Source: Bacillus sp. UNC438CL73TsuS30 (GTDB taxonomy: Bacteria; Bacillota; Bacilli; Bacillales; Cytobacillaceae). From it: 64,000 nt of DNA. The first letter of the stretch is position 1, and each line of letters starts with the position of its first letter. This document shows positions 61,646 through 64,000 of this stretch, in pieces. A model generated the notes under the pieces. It saw nothing but the letters and a program-made list of their open reading frames with translations. It did no database searches and was not told the origin of the DNA. The stretch lies in the NCBI RefSeq assembly GCF_000482325.1, contig NZ_KI535295.1, forward strand, positions 126,760 through 190,759. The letters are read 5' to 3'. The position numbers and the translations under genes were made by a program.

Positions 61646-62509
61646 ATGTCATTAAAAGAATTGATTGGCCAGACTACCAGTTTGGAAGTGGCACGAAAAG
61701 CGCCATTTGGCTATTTTTTAACAGATGGAAATGAGGATGTCTTGTTACATATAAATGAAACCGAGCGTGAATATGAAGAAGGAGAGCGCTTAGAGGTCTT
61801 TCTTTTCCATGATTCGCAGGGCAGGATGATTGCTTCAACAAAGATTCCGGAAATTTCTGTTGGCAGGTATGGCTGGGTCAAGGTAACAGATGTTAATCCG
61901 AAAATCGGAGTCTTTTTAGATATTGGAATGCAAAAGGACCTTTTATTAGGTGCAGACGATCTTCCAGCCCATAAGTCCGTCTGGCCGGAGCCTGGTGATA
62001 TGGTTTACATTACTCTGAGGGTAAATCGTAATTATCTTTTGTACGCAAAGCTTGCCAGTGACCAGATCATTCAATCTATTTCCGTCAAAGCAACAAGACA
62101 GGCTTTCAATAAAAATGTTCAGGGCCATATTTTCCGTACGGCAAAGGTCGGCAGCTGGGTTTATACAATTGAGGGCTTTAAGGGTTTTATTCATGAGTCA
62201 CAAAGACAGCAAGAACCCCGTCTTGGACAAAAAATCGAAGGCAGGATCATTGATGTAAAAGAAGATGGGACGGTTAATATTTCACTGCTTGCCAGAAAAG
62301 AGGAATCGCTGGATCAGGATGGAGAAATAATTTATGAATATTTAATGAGCAGAAATGGCGCCATGCCATACGGGGACAAGAGTATGCCTGAGGATATTAA
62401 AGAACGATTTGGTTTAAGCAAAGGTTCCTTTAAACGTGCTCTTGGAAAGCTGATGAAAGAAGGCAAGGTCTATCAAGAGAATGGTTGGACCTATGTAAAA
62501 AAAGATTAG
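61646..62509 (+). CDS. cvfB: S1-type RNA-binding protein CvfB (YitL)
   Basis: A 287-residue protein with S1-like OB domains (one near 70-130, with GWVKVTDVNPKIGVFLDIGM) and a C-terminal winged helix (about 225-285). It matches CvfB/YitL. Family members bind RNA and affect virulence and antibiotic response in staphylococci. AGGAAAGAAAAGGGG precedes the ATG. In B. subtilis its neighbour is yitK (yajQ). Confidence 0.92.
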   Translation: MSLKELIGQTTSLEVARKAPFGYFLTDGNEDVLLHINETEREYEEGERLEVFLFHDSQGRMIASTKIPEISVGRYGWVKVTDVNPKIGVFLDIGMQKDLLLGADDLPAHKSVWPEPGDMVYITLRVNRNYLLYAKLASDQIIQSISVKATRQAFNKNVQGHIFRTAKVGSWVYTIEGFKGFIHESQRQQEPRLGQKIEGRIIDVKEDGTVNISLLARKEESLDQDGEIIYEYLMSRNGAMPYGDKSMPEDIKERFGLSKGSFKRALGKLMKEGKVYQENGWTYVKKD

Positions 62510-62580
62510 CAAACATATTACATACTCCTTTTCGAAATGCTTACACTAATGATTGAACATGAAGGAAAGGAGTTTTGAAT

Positions 62581-62712
62581 TTGCCTCATACATCAGATAA
62601 TGATAAAAAAGCACAGGACAATAATGCCTTAAGACACGAAAAAAACATGATGCGCGAAAAAAATCGCCAAGCAGGGAAAAATCAATACTCGAAAAAGACG
62701 GATCATAAATAA
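62581..62712 (+). CDS. DUF3941-type small protein
   Basis: A 43-residue, very hydrophilic peptide (PHTSDNDKKAQDNNALRHEK, later NRQAGKNQYSKKTDHK). The composition (Asn, Lys, Asp, Gln) resembles small acid-soluble spore-type peptides and fits the DUF3941 family as I recall it. Start is a TTG with AAAGGAG 8 bp upstream. A terminator follows directly. Confidence 0.7.
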   Translation: MPHTSDNDKKAQDNNALRHEKNMMREKNRQAGKNQYSKKTDHK

Positions 62713-62752
62713 AAAATGGAGTGAGGCGCATGCCTCATTCCATTTTTTTTGG
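62712..62752. terminator. Bidirectional terminator between the DUF3941 and degV genes
   Basis: Stem AAAATGGAGTGAGGC / GCCTCATTCCATTTT with a GCAT loop. It includes the last codons of degV. Confidence 0.9.
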
Positions 62753-63604
62753 AAGTTGATTTAAGAAGAAAATTGAAATGGTTCCGGCACCGGTATGGGA
62801 TCCAATTGCTGAGCCAATGGAAGAAATATATACCGCTTTGGGGTGTAATTCCTCTTCAATCATTGCTCTTATTTCCAAGGCTGTTTCTTCATTGTCAGCA
62901 TGACTGATTCCAACGACTTGCTCCTGTATATCGGAACCGCGCTCCCTCATCAATTCAATTAAACGGCGCAATACTTTCTTTTTACCGCGTATTTTTTCAA
63001 TCGGAACTAATTTTCCGTCCTCTACGTTTAAAACCGGTTTAATATTAAGTAATCCTCCGAGAAACGCCGATGCTTTGGAAACACGGCCACCCTTTGCTAA
63101 GTAATCTAAATCCTCAACCGTGAAAAGGTGTTCCATATGCTGACTTCTAAATACAACATCCTTCAAAATTTCTTCTTTCGGAACATTTTTCGATGAAAGC
63201 CTTGCCGCTTCCATCACAATCAGGCCTTGTCCAAGAGAGGCACACTTCGTATCAATAATTGTTAGATCAAAATTTGGATATTTTTCCTTGACTTGGTCAA
63301 GAATCATAACAGCGGTTGAATAGGTTCCGGATAGCTGTGAGGAAAAGGCTATATAAATTCCAACTTCATTATTTTCAGCCATGGTTGTAAAAATCTGCTC
63401 AAATAATAGAGGGGATGCTTGGGATGTTTTCGGTACACTTCCGTTTCGAATGGCATCATAAACAGTTTTAGGATCAATGGTTTTTACATCCTCATATTCC
63501 TGACCATTTACGTGAACCTTTAGCGGAATCAGTGTTACATTGCTTTCAGAATAAAAACTGAGAGGTAAATCACATGCGCTATCCGCCAGAATCTTTATCG
63601 GCAT
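62735..63604 (-). CDS. degV: DegV-family fatty-acid-binding protein (YitS)
   Basis: A 289-residue DegV protein. It has ADSACDLP at the start, the conserved SSQLSGTY near residue 88, and GGRVSKASAFLGGLLNIKPVL near 175. DegV proteins bind one fatty acid, and some act with fatty acid kinase FakA. The ATG at 63604 with AGGTGA is chosen over a GTG at 63613. In B. subtilis the paralogue here is yitS. Confidence 0.92.
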   Translation of the reverse strand: MPIKILADSACDLPLSFYSESNVTLIPLKVHVNGQEYEDVKTIDPKTVYDAIRNGSVPKTSQASPLLFEQIFTTMAENNEVGIYIAFSSQLSGTYSTAVMILDQVKEKYPNFDLTIIDTKCASLGQGLIVMEAARLSSKNVPKEEILKDVVFRSQHMEHLFTVEDLDYLAKGGRVSKASAFLGGLLNIKPVLNVEDGKLVPIEKIRGKKKVLRRLIELMRERGSDIQEQVVGISHADNEETALEIRAMIEEELHPKAVYISSIGSAIGSHTGAGTISIFFLNQLPKKME

Positions 63605-63733
63605 GAAGCTCACCTGCTTTCAAGCTAATATGGTTAACTTTAGTTTATCGGTTTAAAGCTAAAAATACAATCCAGAAATGGAAATAACTGCACAAGCAGA
63701 ACATTGAATTTTACAAATGAAGGGGATGATGAA

Positions 63734-64000
63734 ATGCTTTGGCTGCAAGCGAAAAAACTAATCATTGTTGTGGCAGGGGCTTTATTAAATGCAATAGCAA
63801 TGAACCTATTTTTAATTCCTGCAAATGTCTATTCCAGTGGCTTTGCTGGGATTGCGCAATTGCTTTCAAGAGTGTTAAGTGACTATACTCCACTTCATGT
63901 CTCAATGGGATTTTTATTGCTGGTGTTAAATATTCCGGTTGCCATTCTAGGCTGGATGAAGGTAGGAAGGTCATTTACTATTTATAGTTTCCTCAGTGTA
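63734..64000 (+). CDS. yitT: YitT family membrane protein, N-terminal part
   Basis: The window ends inside this gene; 89 codons are visible. They contain an N-terminal helix (about 9-30), then SGFAGIAQLLSRVL and a second helix near 60-75, typical of YitT-family (DUF161/DUF2179) membrane proteins. It lies beside degV(yitS) as in B. subtilis. AAGGGGATGATGAA precedes the ATG. Function unknown. Confidence 0.85.
   Translation, partial: MLWLQAKKLIIVVAGALLNAIAMNLFLIPANVYSSGFAGIAQLLSRVLSDYTPLHVSMGFLLLVLNIPVAILGWMKVGRSFTIYSFLSV

Noticed and set aside
1-64000. CRISPR arrays, rRNA or tRNA genes
   Set aside because: No regularly spaced identical repeats with unique spacers, no rRNA sequence and no tRNA-like cloverleaf with CCA/T-arm was found by eye.

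Overview
The window is chromosomal DNA from an endospore-forming Bacillaceae species (Bacillus in the broad sense). It is AT-rich, has strong AGGAGG-type ribosome binding sites and many intrinsic terminators. Its backbone follows Bacillus subtilis gene order closely: yhaO-N-M-L, prsA, yhaI, hpr, trpP, hit, ecsABC, yhaA, yhfA, hmoB, hemEHY, yhfI, lplJ, yhfL, yhfN, yhzC, comK, yhjD, yhjE, sipV, addBA, gerPA-F, yisL, yisN, asnO, yajQ(yitK), cvfB(yitL), degV(yitS), yitT. Competence (comK), coat permeability (gerP) and other sporulation-linked genes fit a spore former. Genes expected from the B. subtilis order but not seen include yhaH, serC, pbpF and wprA.

Layout. 1-9.1 kb: DNA/RNA nuclease genes, the foldase PrsA, the regulator Hpr and the tryptophan transporter TrpP, whose leader carries a textbook TRAP-binding array. 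9.2-9.6 kb: a gene-free stretch with three degenerate copies of an AAACACCTCATTT-containing unit, a candidate small-RNA locus. 9.65-23.3 kb: ecsABC, amidohydrolase, permease, haem synthesis, lipoylation, and an acyl-CoA ligase behind a FadR operator. 23.34-25.43 kb: an IS605-type insertion encoding a TnpB nuclease broken by one in-frame stop, with a 3' omega-RNA region and a separate structured RNA 5' of tnpB that has its own promoter and terminator. 25.5-38.1 kb: peptidase, comK, an LCP-family ligase, signal peptidase, AddAB. 38.1-40.2 kb: gerP operon on the minus strand behind a sigma-K promoter. 40.3-49.1 kb: truncated globin, a c-di-GMP-I riboswitch plus terminator in front of a lone CpaF-like ATPase, asnO, and a membrane-anchored amylase-fold protein that has lost its catalytic residues.

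49.19-61.60 kb: a 12.4-kb integrated element between the divergent genes yajQ and cvfB, bounded by a perfect 14-bp direct repeat. It is a wreck of an integrative conjugative element or prophage. The integrase, a phage-type sigma-like activator, a sigma-70 gene, an FtsK-type translocase and a DUF5662 gene are all broken by stops, frameshifts or deletions. Intact cargo includes a DUF4145 protein, a five-repeat putative DNA-binding protein, a DUF1883 protein and, next to the right end, a three-gene AT-rich operon whose last gene looks like a MazF/PemK-type toxin. Several strongly folded non-coding segments lie at 53.0-54.05 kb.

The best candidates for something undescribed are the autonomous RNA 5' of the zinc-ribbon-less TnpB, the MazF-like three-gene operon, the catalytically dead membrane amylase, the riboswitch-controlled orphan ATPase, and the tandem CACCTCATTT repeats upstream of ecsA. 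All calls rest on reading the sequence and knowledge of families; no database search was run.
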